64,000 bases of DNA from Haloquadratum sp. (GTDB lineage: Archaea > Halobacteriota > Halobacteria > Halobacteriales > Haloferacaceae), in the NCBI GenBank assembly GCA_028275165.1, contig JAQCNF010000044.1, positions 1 to 64,000 on the forward strand, given 5' to 3'. The position numbers and the translations under genes were made by a program. Below the pieces are notes generated by a model. That model was not told where the DNA came from, searched no databases, and saw nothing but the letters and a program-made list of their open reading frames with translations. Positions 1 to 8,431 of this stretch are shown here, one piece after another; the first letter of the stretch is position 1; each line of letters starts with the position of its first letter.

Positions 1-304
1 CGCAAGCGTGTCATCGTCACGCGGTTTCTCGACGTGACTCTCACCCAAGCGGTCGAACCTCGCGGTTCCGTCCCGGCTCCGCTCCGCTCCGCTCCGGTCA
101 CACCTTGTCGGCCGAAGGCCATCAACCGGGCTTGCGGAGCACCGCATGGCGGCCCGTCTCCCCTCGCCTGGGAGACGGCGGAACCCGTGGTAGCATCCAC
201 GTCAGGGCACGTACTCAGCGTTTGGGTTCCAGGCCGGCCACCGGCGTTCGTGGAGGCGGTATCGGACGCCCGCCGTAAACGGCGGGATTCTCTCCTTGAA
301 AAAG
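1..304 (+). mobile_element. End/flank region of a decayed IS200/IS605-type element
   Basis: This GC-rich stretch lies directly before a broken tnpB and has no intact gene. A perfect hairpin with a 7-bp stem (CCCGCCG/CGGCGGG, 269-275 and 280-286) and a four-base TAAA loop resembles the subterminal hairpins of IS200/IS605 elements. Hairpins with four-base loops recur in the minus-strand remnants near 30.0 and 30.4 kb. The open frame across 34-366 reads as low-complexity Pro/Arg/Ser sequence and is not a credible protein. Whether this is the left end of the tnpB element or the right end of a neighbouring copy cannot be settled here. Confidence 0.45.
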
Positions 305-871
305 ATGGCGATCAAGACCACACGTACCTATGTTGGTTCCATCCAGAACCACTAACAGGTTTGTGATGGTCTTGATTCGCTCGGAGACTCCGTCTCGAAA
401 ATCTGGAACGTCGTATGACGGACAGCCGAGCGTATCTGGGGAACACGCGGCGAAATACTCGATGCAGCGGCGCTGAAATCGCACGTGGAGAACCAGCCGT
501 GCTGGAAAGATTTGAACGTGCGATCCAGTCAGAAAGTCATCGAAGAACTCTTTAATACTCTCCAGTTGTGGCTTGATCTGCGCCACAAGTTCAGTGAGGC
601 GAATCCGCCCGGCTATCGTAAATATGGCGATACCCGACCACATAGTATGATCACGCTCAAAAAAGACGAGCACTACTTCATACGTGTCAAGTGCAACACC
701 GAAGGGGGAAACGGACCGTCAGCGCAGCCGAGATGGCCACGCGAGAAACTCGCAGATCGTGAAACGCACTTCTTCCACGATCTCACGGAGACTATCATCA
801 CAGAGTGTGTCGAACGCGGTGTTGGAACGCTTGCGGTGAGTTGGCCTAAAGACGTGCCCATCGTGTGGTGA
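305..871 (+). pseudogene. tnpB (IS1341/IS605 OrfB) transposase remnant
   Basis: From ATG 305 the frame reads like the N-terminus of haloarchaeal TnpB (MAIKTTRTYVGSIQNH). It is broken by an in-frame TAA at 353-355 and a TGA about 20 codons later, and then continues in the same frame through 871. The part after 485 keeps family-like segments (SCWKDLN-like, VIEEL, LRHK, ANPPGYRK). After about 665 the sequence jumps to a short piece resembling a later part of the protein, so a large internal section and the zinc ribbon are missing. TnpB is an RNA-guided nuclease of IS200/IS605 elements; this copy is dead. Confidence 0.7.
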
Positions 872-1236
872 CGACACGAAGTCGAACCGTGTCGAACGTG
901 GCCTGTACGTCTGCTAATCATGCGGGTTAATCGGGAACACGAATGATAACGGAGCAGAGAATGTGCCCCAGAAGATAACACCGAGTCCTCACGGAGAGAA
1001 TAGGAGTAGCGGCTGTGTTGCACAGCCATCGACACACTTGTTTGACTGCAAGAACAGGACGTTTCACACGAGAGAACAGGTTGTGTCGTAGACCGGCAGA
1101 TATCCCACCTGCAGTATGGAGAGTCTCGCTGTTTACGACGAGGAGGATGTTACATTAGTGTTATTCGCTCGGTCAATGTCACCGGGAGTCACAGGCTCAA
1201 CAATTCAGTGCTCAGGTTCTGAAAATATGAGTGCTG
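872..1236. other. Gene-free gap before larC
   Basis: No coding sequence, RNA gene or clear repeat is visible between the tnpB remnant and the 3' end of larC. The region probably includes more degraded insertion-sequence DNA, but nothing specific can be supported. Confidence 0.5.
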
Positions 1237-2535
1237 TCATTGCTCTGATGTCACAGTGTCACGAGCAACACCTTCTGCGTGATTCATCACCTCCTTGACC
1301 GGCCGCTCAGTGGCTGATGCAACGGCCTGGGCAGCATCAAACTCTGCACTCAGATGAAGCACAGTCCCTCTGCTATTTCGAGCAATCTTAACTGGGACAT
1401 CGTAGCTGGTCTCATTTATCTGAATTGAGACTGACTCGATTGCTCGCTGCGCTCGCCACCGATGGGCGACGCGATGTTCGCGAATTCCGAGTGTGCCGGT
1501 TTCGCGAGCCAACCGGTCTGCTACCCGAGCCGCATCTGTCGGCTTGACCACTACCTTGATCAGGTGCCCAGGTCGGCACTTCTTCATCGTCGTCGGGATT
1601 ATACTGACATCGCGCGCGCCAACAGACTGAAGACTCTCGTGAAGACTCCCGAGCAGTTCGGGTGAGACATCATCGACGTTTGTTTCGAGAACAGTGATTG
1701 ATTCGCGGTCAAGACGCCCAGTTGGCTCACCAATCAGTGCACGCAATGCATTTGGATGTGACTCAAACACTGCGTCTCCGGCACCATATCCGCTGGCATT
1801 GAGATGCATTGGCGGGATTGTATCAGTGCCCTGGGCGAAGTATGCAAGGAGCGCAGCCCCTGTGGGGGTCAATAGTTCTGCACTAACTGGGCCACCTGTG
1901 AGCGACCAGTCAGCTGATTGCGCAATCTCGACGACCGCTGGAGCTGGAATTGGGTATGTTCCATGAGTCATCTCCTTTTGTCCACCACCGACTGCCACGG
2001 GTGTCGTATAGACGCCCTCAACGTCGAGATCTTCAAATAAGAGCACGGTCCCGACGATATCGGCAATCGCATCATCAGCTCCAATTTCATGGAACTGAGT
2101 TGATTCAAGATTGGTCTGATGAATCGTTGATTCGGCCTCTCCAAGTATCTGAAAGACAGCCTGTGCAGCGTGACGAGTAGACTCCGTGACCCGCATCTCA
2201 TCGAGGAGTGTTTGAACCTCTGAATAGCTTCGGTGTGGCCCTGTGTGTTCTGCTGAGTTGTGTGTGTGCACGTGATCCTCTGAGTGCTCGTGAGCTTCTT
2301 GGGAGTTAGCGTGTTCTGCAGCTTCATCGGTCGCTGTTGTGTCCGACTCTGCTCTGGTGATAGAGACGCTGGTCGCGCCAATGCCATTTGTTCGAACTGC
2401 CTCATGCTCGTATCGAAGCGACAGCGCCTGTTCTACCGGTTTCAGCGCTGCTGGATCAGCCCCTGCATCGAGGAGGCTACCCAGAATCATGTCACCGCTT
2501 GCCCCCATTCGCCCATCAAAAATTAGGATTGACAT
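1237..2535 (-). CDS. larC: Nickel-pincer cofactor biosynthesis protein LarC
   Basis: This 432-residue protein matches the LarC (DUF111/UPF0272) family. In lactic acid bacteria LarC inserts nickel in a CTP-dependent way into the pincer nucleotide cofactor of lactate racemase. The N-terminal signature GRMGASGDM (residues 8-16) is the family hallmark. Residues about 75-101 form a His/Glu-rich linker with roughly nine histidines, a common metal-binding insert between the two LarC domains. Length is normal and the C-terminal domain is complete. No larB, larE or racemase is in the window. The gene is divergent from the Cdc48-type ATPase downstream. Function in archaea is inferred from the family. 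Confidence 0.88.
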   Translation of the reverse strand: MSILIFDGRMGASGDMILGSLLDAGADPAALKPVEQALSLRYEHEAVRTNGIGATSVSITRAESDTTATDEAAEHANSQEAHEHSEDHVHTHNSAEHTGPHRSYSEVQTLLDEMRVTESTRHAAQAVFQILGEAESTIHQTNLESTQFHEIGADDAIADIVGTVLLFEDLDVEGVYTTPVAVGGGQKEMTHGTYPIPAPAVVEIAQSADWSLTGGPVSAELLTPTGAALLAYFAQGTDTIPPMHLNASGYGAGDAVFESHPNALRALIGEPTGRLDRESITVLETNVDDVSPELLGSLHESLQSVGARDVSIIPTTMKKCRPGHLIKVVVKPTDAARVADRLARETGTLGIREHRVAHRWRAQRAIESVSIQINETSYDVPVKIARNSRGTVLHLSAEFDAAQAVASATERPVKEVMNHAEGVARDTVTSEQ

Positions 2536-2731
2536 GCTCTAATCTTCTGTGTCGAATGCATAGATTGTGTCGTTGTGTCGGATATGGCGTCAATGATTAG
2601 TAGCTTCCCGCAAAATTACACATATCACATGTCGAGAGGCACACAGGCGCCGTCGGCTCTCGCTATGAGTGATTACATGCATCACGAACCTGATCATATC
2701 CGCTCAGGAAAGGTAAGGTACCTACACAACA

Positions 2732-4957
2732 ATGAATGAAGTCCAACTCGAAGTGGCAAAGGCGTATCCGAACGACTCTGGTCGTGGCATTGCCCGGCTG
2801 GATCCAGACACACTTTTACATCTCAAACTCTCCCCTGGAGATATCATTGAGATTGAAGGAGCCGAAACGACGGCAGCGAAGGTCTGGCGAGCAGATCGGC
2901 AGGACTGGAATACAGACACCGTCCGTGTTGATGGTTTTACCCGACAAAACGCTGACGTGAGTATCGGTGAGCGAGTGACGATTCGGAAAGCCGAGACGAC
3001 GAAAGCAAATACACTGGTTTTAGCTCCGCCTGAGGAAGCGAGCGTTCAATTCGGGTCAGACGCTGCGGGGATGGTTAAGCGTCAAATCCTCAAGCGACCA
3101 GTCGTTGAACGCGATATCGTACCGGTTATGTCATCAACAAATCATCCGTTTATGCGATCACCAGGGCAGGCGATTCCACTGATCGCAGTCGATACAAAGC
3201 CAGATGGGGTCTGTCTCGTCACCGAAGACACCGATGTTGAACTCCGCGAGGAGCCAATCTCAGGATTTGAGAAGACAGGCGGTGGCATCACGTATGAAGA
3301 TATTGGTGGGCTGAAGAACGAAATCCAGCGCGTTCGTGAGATGGTTGAGTTGCCGATGAAACACCCACAGATATTCAAGAAATTGGGAATTGAACCACCG
3401 CAAGGGGTGTTATTGCATGGACCACCGGGAACTGGCAAAACGTTACTCGCCAAGGCCGTCGCTAACGAAACGTCGGCGAGTTTCTTCTCAATTGCTGGAC
3501 CAGAGATCATCTCGAAATACTACGGTGAGTCAGAGCAGCAGTTACGAGAAGTATTTGAGGATGCAACCGAAGAGTCACCGTCGATTATCTTTATCGATGA
3601 ACTTGATTCGATTGCACCGAAGCGCGAGGATGTTACTGGCGAGGTTGAACGCCGGGTCGTCGCACAACTACTGACGATGATGGATGGGTTGGAAGCCCGG
3701 GGACAAGTAATTGTAATCGGAGCGACAAATCGCGTCGACAGCGTTGACCCGGCACTACGCCGACCTGGACGATTTGATCGTGAAATCGAAATCGGTGTTC
3801 CTGATGAAGTTGGCCGCAAGGAGATACTACAGATCCATACTCGCGGCATGCCGCTTTCTGATGACGTTTCACTCGATTATCTCGCTGATGAGACGCACGG
3901 ATTTGTCGGTGCCGACATCGAGTCACTGACCAAAGAGTCTGCAATGAAAGCCCTCCGACGATACCTTCCTGAAATTGATCTTGACGAGGAGGACATTCCA
4001 CCAAGTCTGATCGACCGGATGATCGTCAAACGAGCAGACTTCAACGGTGCTTTGGGAGATGTCGAGCCATCAGCGATGCGCGAAGTCCTCGTTGAGTTGC
4101 CGAAGATATCATGGGACGACGTCGGAGGCTTGGAGAAGCCAACTCAAAAGGTTAAAGAGAGTGTCGAGTGGCCACTCACTTCGAAAGACCGGTTCGATCG
4201 CATGGGGATTGAGCCCCCGAAGGGAGTCTTACTGTATGGCCCACCGGGAACCGGCAAGACGCTCATTGCGAAGGCAGTAGCGAACGAAACGAATGCAAAC
4301 TTTATTTCGGTTCGCGGCCCACAGCTACTCTCCAAATGGGTTGGAGAGTCTGAGAAGGCAATTCGACAGACATTCCGGAAGGCCAGGCAAGTGAGTCCGA
4401 CTGTCATCTTCTTCGATGAACTCGATAGCCTCGCACCGAGCCGGGGAGGTGAGACTGGCAATAACGTTTCCGAACGGGTGGTCAATCAGTTGCTCACTGA
4501 GCTAGATGGACTCGAAGAGAACGGTGATGTGATGGTCATTGCGGCGACAAATCGACCAGATATGATTGACCCGGCATTGATTCGATCGGGGCGATTTGAC
4601 CGACTCGTACTCATTGGACAGCCGGATGAGGAAGGGCGTGAACAGATTCTGAAGATACATACCCAAGAATCACCCCTTGCGCCGGACGTGAGTCTCCGTG
4701 AGATTGCTGAGATTACCGATGGTTACGTGGGCTCAGACCTCGAATCAATCGCCCGTGAAGCAGCAATCGAAGCGCTCAGGGAAAGTGGCGAGGCTGAAGA
4801 GATTGAAATGCGGCACTTCCGAAAGTCACTGGAATCTGTCCGGCCAACAATTACGGATGAGTTAATGAATTACTACGAAGAGATGCAAGACGAATTCAAG
4901 GGCGGCACGCAGGATCGTCTCGAAGAACGTCGTGGCGGACGGATTGGATTCCAGTAA
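2732..4957 (+). CDS. cdc48: Cdc48/VAT-type AAA ATPase
   Basis: This 741-residue, two-ring AAA ATPase is the archaeal Cdc48/p97/VAT unfoldase, which extracts and unfolds proteins for degradation by the proteasome in the cytoplasm. It has a Cdc48 N-terminal double-psi barrel (about residues 1-185). The D1 domain has Walker A GPPGTGKT near residue 230 and Walker [11 protein letters not shown]. The D2 domain has a second GPPGTGKT near residue 503 and [10 protein letters not shown]. Arginine-finger segments ([17 protein letters not shown]) are present in both rings. The length is typical of haloarchaeal Cdc48. It is monocistronic and convergent with the PUA gene, with 7 bases between the stop codons. 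Confidence 0.95.
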   Translation: MNEVQLEVAKAYPNDSGRGIARLDPDTLLHLKLSPGDIIEIEGAETTAAKVWRADRQDWNTDTVRVDGFTRQNADVSIGERVTIRKAETTKANTLVLAPPEEASVQFGSDAAGMVKRQILKRPVVERDIVPVMSSTNHPFMRSPGQAIPLIAVDTKPDGVCLVTEDTDVELREEPISGFEKTGGGITYEDIGGLKNEIQRVREMVELPMKHPQIFKKLGIEPPQGVLLHGPPGTGKTLLAKAVANETSASFFSIAGPEIISKYYGESEQQLREVFEDATEESPSIIFIDELDSIAPKREDVTGEVERRVVAQLLTMMDGLEARGQVIVIGATNRVDSVDPALRRPGRFDREIEIGVPDEVGRKEILQIHTRGMPLSDDVSLDYLADETHGFVGADIESLTKESAMKALRRYLPEIDLDEEDIPPSLIDRMIVKRADFNGALGDVEPSAMREVLVELPKISWDDVGGLEKPTQKVKESVEWPLTSKDRFDRMGIEPPKGVLLYGPPGTGKTLIAKAVANETNANFISVRGPQLLSKWVGESEKAIRQTFRKARQVSPTVIFFDELDSLAPSRGGETGNNVSERVVNQLLTELDGLEENGDVMVIAATNRPDMIDPALIRSGRFDRLVLIGQPDEEGREQILKIHTQESPLAPDVSLREIAEITDGYVGSDLESIAREAAIEALRESGEAEEIEMRHFRKSLESVRPTITDELMNYYEEMQDEFKGGTQDRLEERRGGRIGFQ

Positions 4958-4964
4958 GCAAAAC

Positions 4965-5444
4965 TTAGATCGAGAATTCGAACAACTCGTCGCCCACGTG
5001 GTGGATTGATTCGATAACTTTGCCCTGATCGCCACGCATCTCCCTCCCATCAACTAACGCACGACCTACAGCCAGGATCTTATGATGCGTTTCCTCGGCA
5101 ATGAGCACAATGTCGTCTGTTGCGATTTCTGTATCTACCTCAACAATACCCGGCCGCATGATATCTGCACCATCACTGACGAAAGAGATTGCGCCAGCAT
5201 CAACGGTCACTACCGAGTGGGTCGGATCATGTCGATTTGCTCCCTGAACAGTGAGCGATGAGCCCGCATCAAACTCAACAATGTCAGGTTCACCATCAAT
5301 TAGTATTACATCGTACGGAGTATCATTGATTTCGACGTATTCGTACGTGTCACCATCCAAGTCTACGCCTGTCTGCGTCTCAATAATATCTTCCAGTGAC
5401 GCAATCTCGTCGGCGCGGAGATGATGTCGGGTACTCACCTGCAT
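4965..5444 (-). CDS. PUA domain RNA-binding protein
   Basis: This 159-residue protein is an archaeal PUA-domain protein of the MCT-1/Tma20-like type. Residues about 1-70 form the small alpha/beta N-terminal domain and residues about 75-150 the PUA domain (segments SFVSDGADIMRPGIVEVD and ILAVGRALVDGREM). PUA domains bind structured RNA; eukaryotic relatives act at the ribosome in initiation and recycling. The exact role here is unknown. The start MQVSTRHHLRADE fits the family. The gene is convergent with the Cdc48-type ATPase. Confidence 0.8.
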   Translation of the reverse strand: MQVSTRHHLRADEIASLEDIIETQTGVDLDGDTYEYVEINDTPYDVILIDGEPDIVEFDAGSSLTVQGANRHDPTHSVVTVDAGAISFVSDGADIMRPGIVEVDTEIATDDIVLIAEETHHKILAVGRALVDGREMRGDQGKVIESIHHVGDELFEFSI

Positions 5445-6075
5445 ATCAATCGAAATGCCGTCGGCAAGAATAAATCATGTGACCGCATTCGAGAGCATCA
5501 AATGATGAAAATCAGGTCGATTTTTCAGCTGTATACGACGATACATGTCGATCATATCATGTATGATTGCTAACCCCCTCTGAAGATATCGTGAGTCTAT
5601 CTCGGTGTTCACCACGCGTCATAGTTGGTGCTCTCACGTGTGTTCACCGGGCGTGTGTCGGTTCACTATCCCTCTGGCCCAAGTACTCAGAGCCGCATGC
5701 CATGCAACGACAAGCCGCTGAACCGAGTATCAGACTGTACAGTGGTAAGCGTGGTTACAACATTCTATGTGAAGGGTGGTGAAAAGCAGCGGTTTGGGGT
5801 GAGTGAGCTGCACCATCTTCATCGTTTGACGGTTTCGCTGAGGCGGCTGCGGTTTTACTGCCTCAGTTCTGAACAAGTTTCCTGGGTAAATGAGCACGAT
5901 TGAAATTGTGGGTCAAAAATGGATAGAGATTAGAGAATTAATATTGGGCCGTCGGGCGCATTCCGTCTCCTTCTGACTCCTGATGGTCATTCTAAATGAA
6001 AAAGCAGTCGTGTCGGATCTCTCCACTCATGTATACAATCAATTACTAAATACGATCCGTCCGATGAAATAAATC
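5445..6075. other. 631-bp gap with one inverted repeat, no supported gene
   Basis: Two overlapping plus-strand frames (5567-5782, 5625-5903) have no recognisable features and unlikely composition. An inverted repeat ATACATG/CATGTAT (5541-5547, 5558-5564) lies upstream of the PUA gene on its strand and might be an operator or a cruciform. Nothing else was identified. Confidence 0.4.
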
Positions 6076-6381
6076 ATGTGGGGCACTTGGAATGGTCGGA
6101 ATAGAACAACTGTCGTGTGTGTTGCCTGCGGAACGTCCGTCACACGGTCACAGGCGCGCGAGTATGATAAAGAGGGGAACAGATGGGAGCGTCAGGATAA
6201 ACAGTTTGAGCATCTATGTAAGGAATGCTACCGTGGACTATGTCATCAGCCACGCGACGATCTTGAGGCACTGTTAGTGGAGATCGAGAGCGCAGGGCAA
6301 ACCGAATCAGAGTTCCTCTCAGCGTACTTTGAGTTGGTATGCGAGCGATATGGCTCAGTGAATGAGCGAGAGACGGATTGA
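6076..6381 (+). CDS. Small zinc-ribbon protein (DUF7562-like)
   Basis: This 101-residue haloarchaea-type protein has a four-cysteine zinc ribbon, CVACG near residues 15-19 and CKEC near residues 48-51, followed by a conserved CHQPR segment and an acidic helical tail. I recognise it as one of the small conserved haloarchaeal families, probably DUF7562. Function is unknown; small zinc fingers of this kind in haloarchaea often regulate other genes. An AT-rich TAAATA box about 25 bases before the ATG fits a leaderless archaeal promoter. Confidence 0.75.
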   Translation: MWGTWNGRNRTTVVCVACGTSVTRSQAREYDKEGNRWERQDKQFEHLCKECYRGLCHQPRDDLEALLVEIESAGQTESEFLSAYFELVCERYGSVNERETD

Positions 6382-6462
6382 CGTCATCCTGACACAATGG
6401 GTTTCGAAAACTAGGATGCAGGTTGCGCGTTTTTTGAATTTGACTCTTTAGTTTACTTTACT

Positions 6463-6489
6463 CTACTCCAGTCACTCAGCGTGGAGTAG
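6463..6489. terminator. Hairpin downstream of the zinc-ribbon gene
   Basis: A perfect 8-bp inverted repeat, CTACTCCA/TGGAGTAG, with an 11-base spacer, lies about 80 bases after the stop codon. A T-rich tract precedes it. It could be a 3' processing or termination signal; the T run is not in the usual downstream place, so confidence is low. Confidence 0.3.
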
Positions 6490-6575
6490 GTAATAACTGT
6501 GCTATGCGCTCATCATCAGGTTCATATCATAAAAGTAACGACTGGGCGTGGAATATTTAGCAGTGCCATCGAACG

Positions 6576-6728
6576 TAGTTAGTGGGGTGTTGTCGGCTGT
6601 ATCCCCGCAAGGGGGGGTTTTTATTCTTGCAACTTCCATAACAAGTGCTTTTCCGACGCGTCTCGTCATCACGGTTCGTAGACAAGGCGCTGCATTTACC
6701 CGGAGATGTTGTGCGACACCACTAACTA
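6576..6728. repeat. 153-bp segment with terminal inverted repeats and internal hairpin-T run
   Basis: The ends carry a perfect 10-bp inverted repeat (TAGTTAGTGG at 6576, CCACTAACTA at 6719), extended imperfectly inward (GTGTTGTCG/CGACAC). Inside, CCCC-GCAA-GGGG (6603-6614) is followed by a G run and TTTTT (6618-6622), resembling an intrinsic terminator or attenuator. It sits immediately before the RNase R-like gene. It may be a small non-autonomous element or a folded 5' leader. No target-site duplication is evident. Confidence 0.4.
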
Positions 6729-6749
6729 TTTGTCATGAGTATATTGACC

Positions 6750-8078
6750 ATGTCGAATAAAGCACAGCCACAAGCAGGTACTCCTGAGGGACAGGGCCCA
6801 GTCGAGATTTCTCCGTCAATGGCACGGCGGCTGGCTGAAAAGCGAGAGGAACTGTTTGCAGAGTTTGAAATTAGAGATGGATTTCCACAGTCAGTCCGTC
6901 GCGAGGCTGAAAGACGGACACAAGATGTTCAAGCGGAAATCGAGGCTGAGATCGATGATCGACGTGACCTGCGGGATCTGACAACATGGACGACTGACCC
7001 TGTGGATGCACAAGATTTCGATGATGCATTGAGCATTGAGGAAGATGAAGAAAGCTACACGTTGTGGGTACACATCGCTGATGTGAGCCACTATGTTCAT
7101 CCAGACTCTGAAATGTGGGCGGAGACTGTCGAACGAGGGAATACTGTATATCTACCAGGATACACCATCCATATGTTACCACCAATTCTCGCAGAGACGG
7201 TCTGCTCATTGGTGCCAAACGAAGACCGATTAGCGCACACTGTCGAGATGGAGATAAGCAAGGACAGCCTCTCGTTCGATGAGATACAGATATATAAATC
7301 CGTGATTCACTCTGATGCGAGGCTTACGTATACCGAATGTGAACAGATGCTTAATGATCCCGAATCAGCCCTCCACGCTGAAAATACGCGCGTGTATGAG
7401 CTTGCTGAGCAATTGCATGAACAGCGGAAGGCAGACGGGTCGTTAGTCCTCAATCCGGCGCGTGACCGGGCTCACACGATCATCGAAGAGTGTATGCTCA
7501 AGGCGAATAAAGCTGTCACGCACGAACTGATGTGGAACCGTGGAGTCGAAGCGATGTACCGCGTTCACCCCCAGCCTACCCCACAACAATGGGACGAAGC
7601 ACTACGCGAGATTACAGAGCTTGATGGTGTTGACATCTCCGCTGCATCGTGGGATGACCCACGTAAAGCGGTCAATTCTGCACTTGAAAACTCGGCCGAG
7701 CGAGCATTGAACAAAATTCAAAAAGCCGTGCTCAAAGTCATGCCTCGGGCGAAATATATGAATGACCCATTCGGTGGACACTACGCACTGAATTTTGATA
7801 TCTATGGACATTTTACCTCACCGATCCGGCGACTGTCAGATCTGATCAATCATTGGATTGTGCACGAGAACGATGTTCCGGAGGATTTAATCGCGCTTTG
7901 CGATCAAGCCTCGAGTCGGCAAAAAGATGCTGAAACCGCCGAGCGATTGTACAAGCAGTTCCTTGAGGAGAATGGGCTGGATCCATACGCTGTGAATAAT
8001 CGGGGTGTCGTGACGGTTGATGACGACGGGGTGACAATCAATCGTGAGGGTCTTCCCCCAGAGGCTCACGGGTCTTGA
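6750..8078 (+). CDS. rnr: RNB-family exoribonuclease (RNase R-like)
   Basis: This protein of about 442 residues is a haloarchaeal RNase R/RNase II homologue that degrades RNA 3' to 5'. The catalytic aspartate cluster TDPVDAQDFDDALS lies around residues 85-95 of the chosen start. The C-terminal RNB signature segment HFTSPIRRLSDLINHW is present. Unlike bacterial RNase R, it lacks the cold-shock and S1 RNA-binding domains, which is normal for haloarchaeal members. ATG 6750 (MSNKAQPQAG) is chosen; an in-frame ATG at 6735 would add five residues. An exosome-independent role in RNA decay is inferred from the family. Confidence 0.88.
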   Translation: MSNKAQPQAGTPEGQGPVEISPSMARRLAEKREELFAEFEIRDGFPQSVRREAERRTQDVQAEIEAEIDDRRDLRDLTTWTTDPVDAQDFDDALSIEEDEESYTLWVHIADVSHYVHPDSEMWAETVERGNTVYLPGYTIHMLPPILAETVCSLVPNEDRLAHTVEMEISKDSLSFDEIQIYKSVIHSDARLTYTECEQMLNDPESALHAENTRVYELAEQLHEQRKADGSLVLNPARDRAHTIIEECMLKANKAVTHELMWNRGVEAMYRVHPQPTPQQWDEALREITELDGVDISAASWDDPRKAVNSALENSAERALNKIQKAVLKVMPRAKYMNDPFGGHYALNFDIYGHFTSPIRRLSDLINHWIVHENDVPEDLIALCDQASSRQKDAETAERLYKQFLEENGLDPYAVNNRGVVTVDDDGVTINREGLPPEAHGS

Positions 8079-8417
8079 CTAATGCTTATGAGTGAATAGC
8101 AGCGTTTCATCGTTATGTGTGGTCACACAGAGGTCTAACAGCATACTCAGTTCAAGACTATTATACTCATCCCTGCAGATAACGAGATCGTCAAATGGGT
8201 CATCACAAGCAGGACATGCAATAGCCACAGTATTTCGATACGTCGTCACACCGGCAGCCGATTCATGCGGTGTCAGCGAGGTTGTGAGATGTTCGTACTC
8301 TGAGTCGTCCATTACTGACATGCAAGGCACAACCGTTGATAATTCTATCTCCCGTGTTTGCTTGTCTCTCAACCATACAGACTCTTCGCCTGAATAACTG
8401 TTAAGGGTGTTAGACAA
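8079..8417 (-). CDS. DUF7385-like ('flagella cluster') zinc-ribbon protein
   Basis: This 112-residue protein has a central CPAC motif (Cys68, Cys71) in the segment ACPACDDPFDDLVIC and ends with a conserved LLFTH. It resembles the small haloarchaeal family annotated as flagella cluster protein (DUF7385). No archaellum gene is in this window, so a motility role is not supported by context. It is convergent with the RNase R-like gene, whose stop codon directly abuts this gene's stop codon. Confidence 0.65.
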   Translation of the reverse strand: MSNTLNSYSGEESVWLRDKQTREIELSTVVPCMSVMDDSEYEHLTTSLTPHESAAGVTTYRNTVAIACPACDDPFDDLVICRDEYNSLELSMLLDLCVTTHNDETLLFTHKH

Positions 8418-8431
8418 GAATTAACATATGA

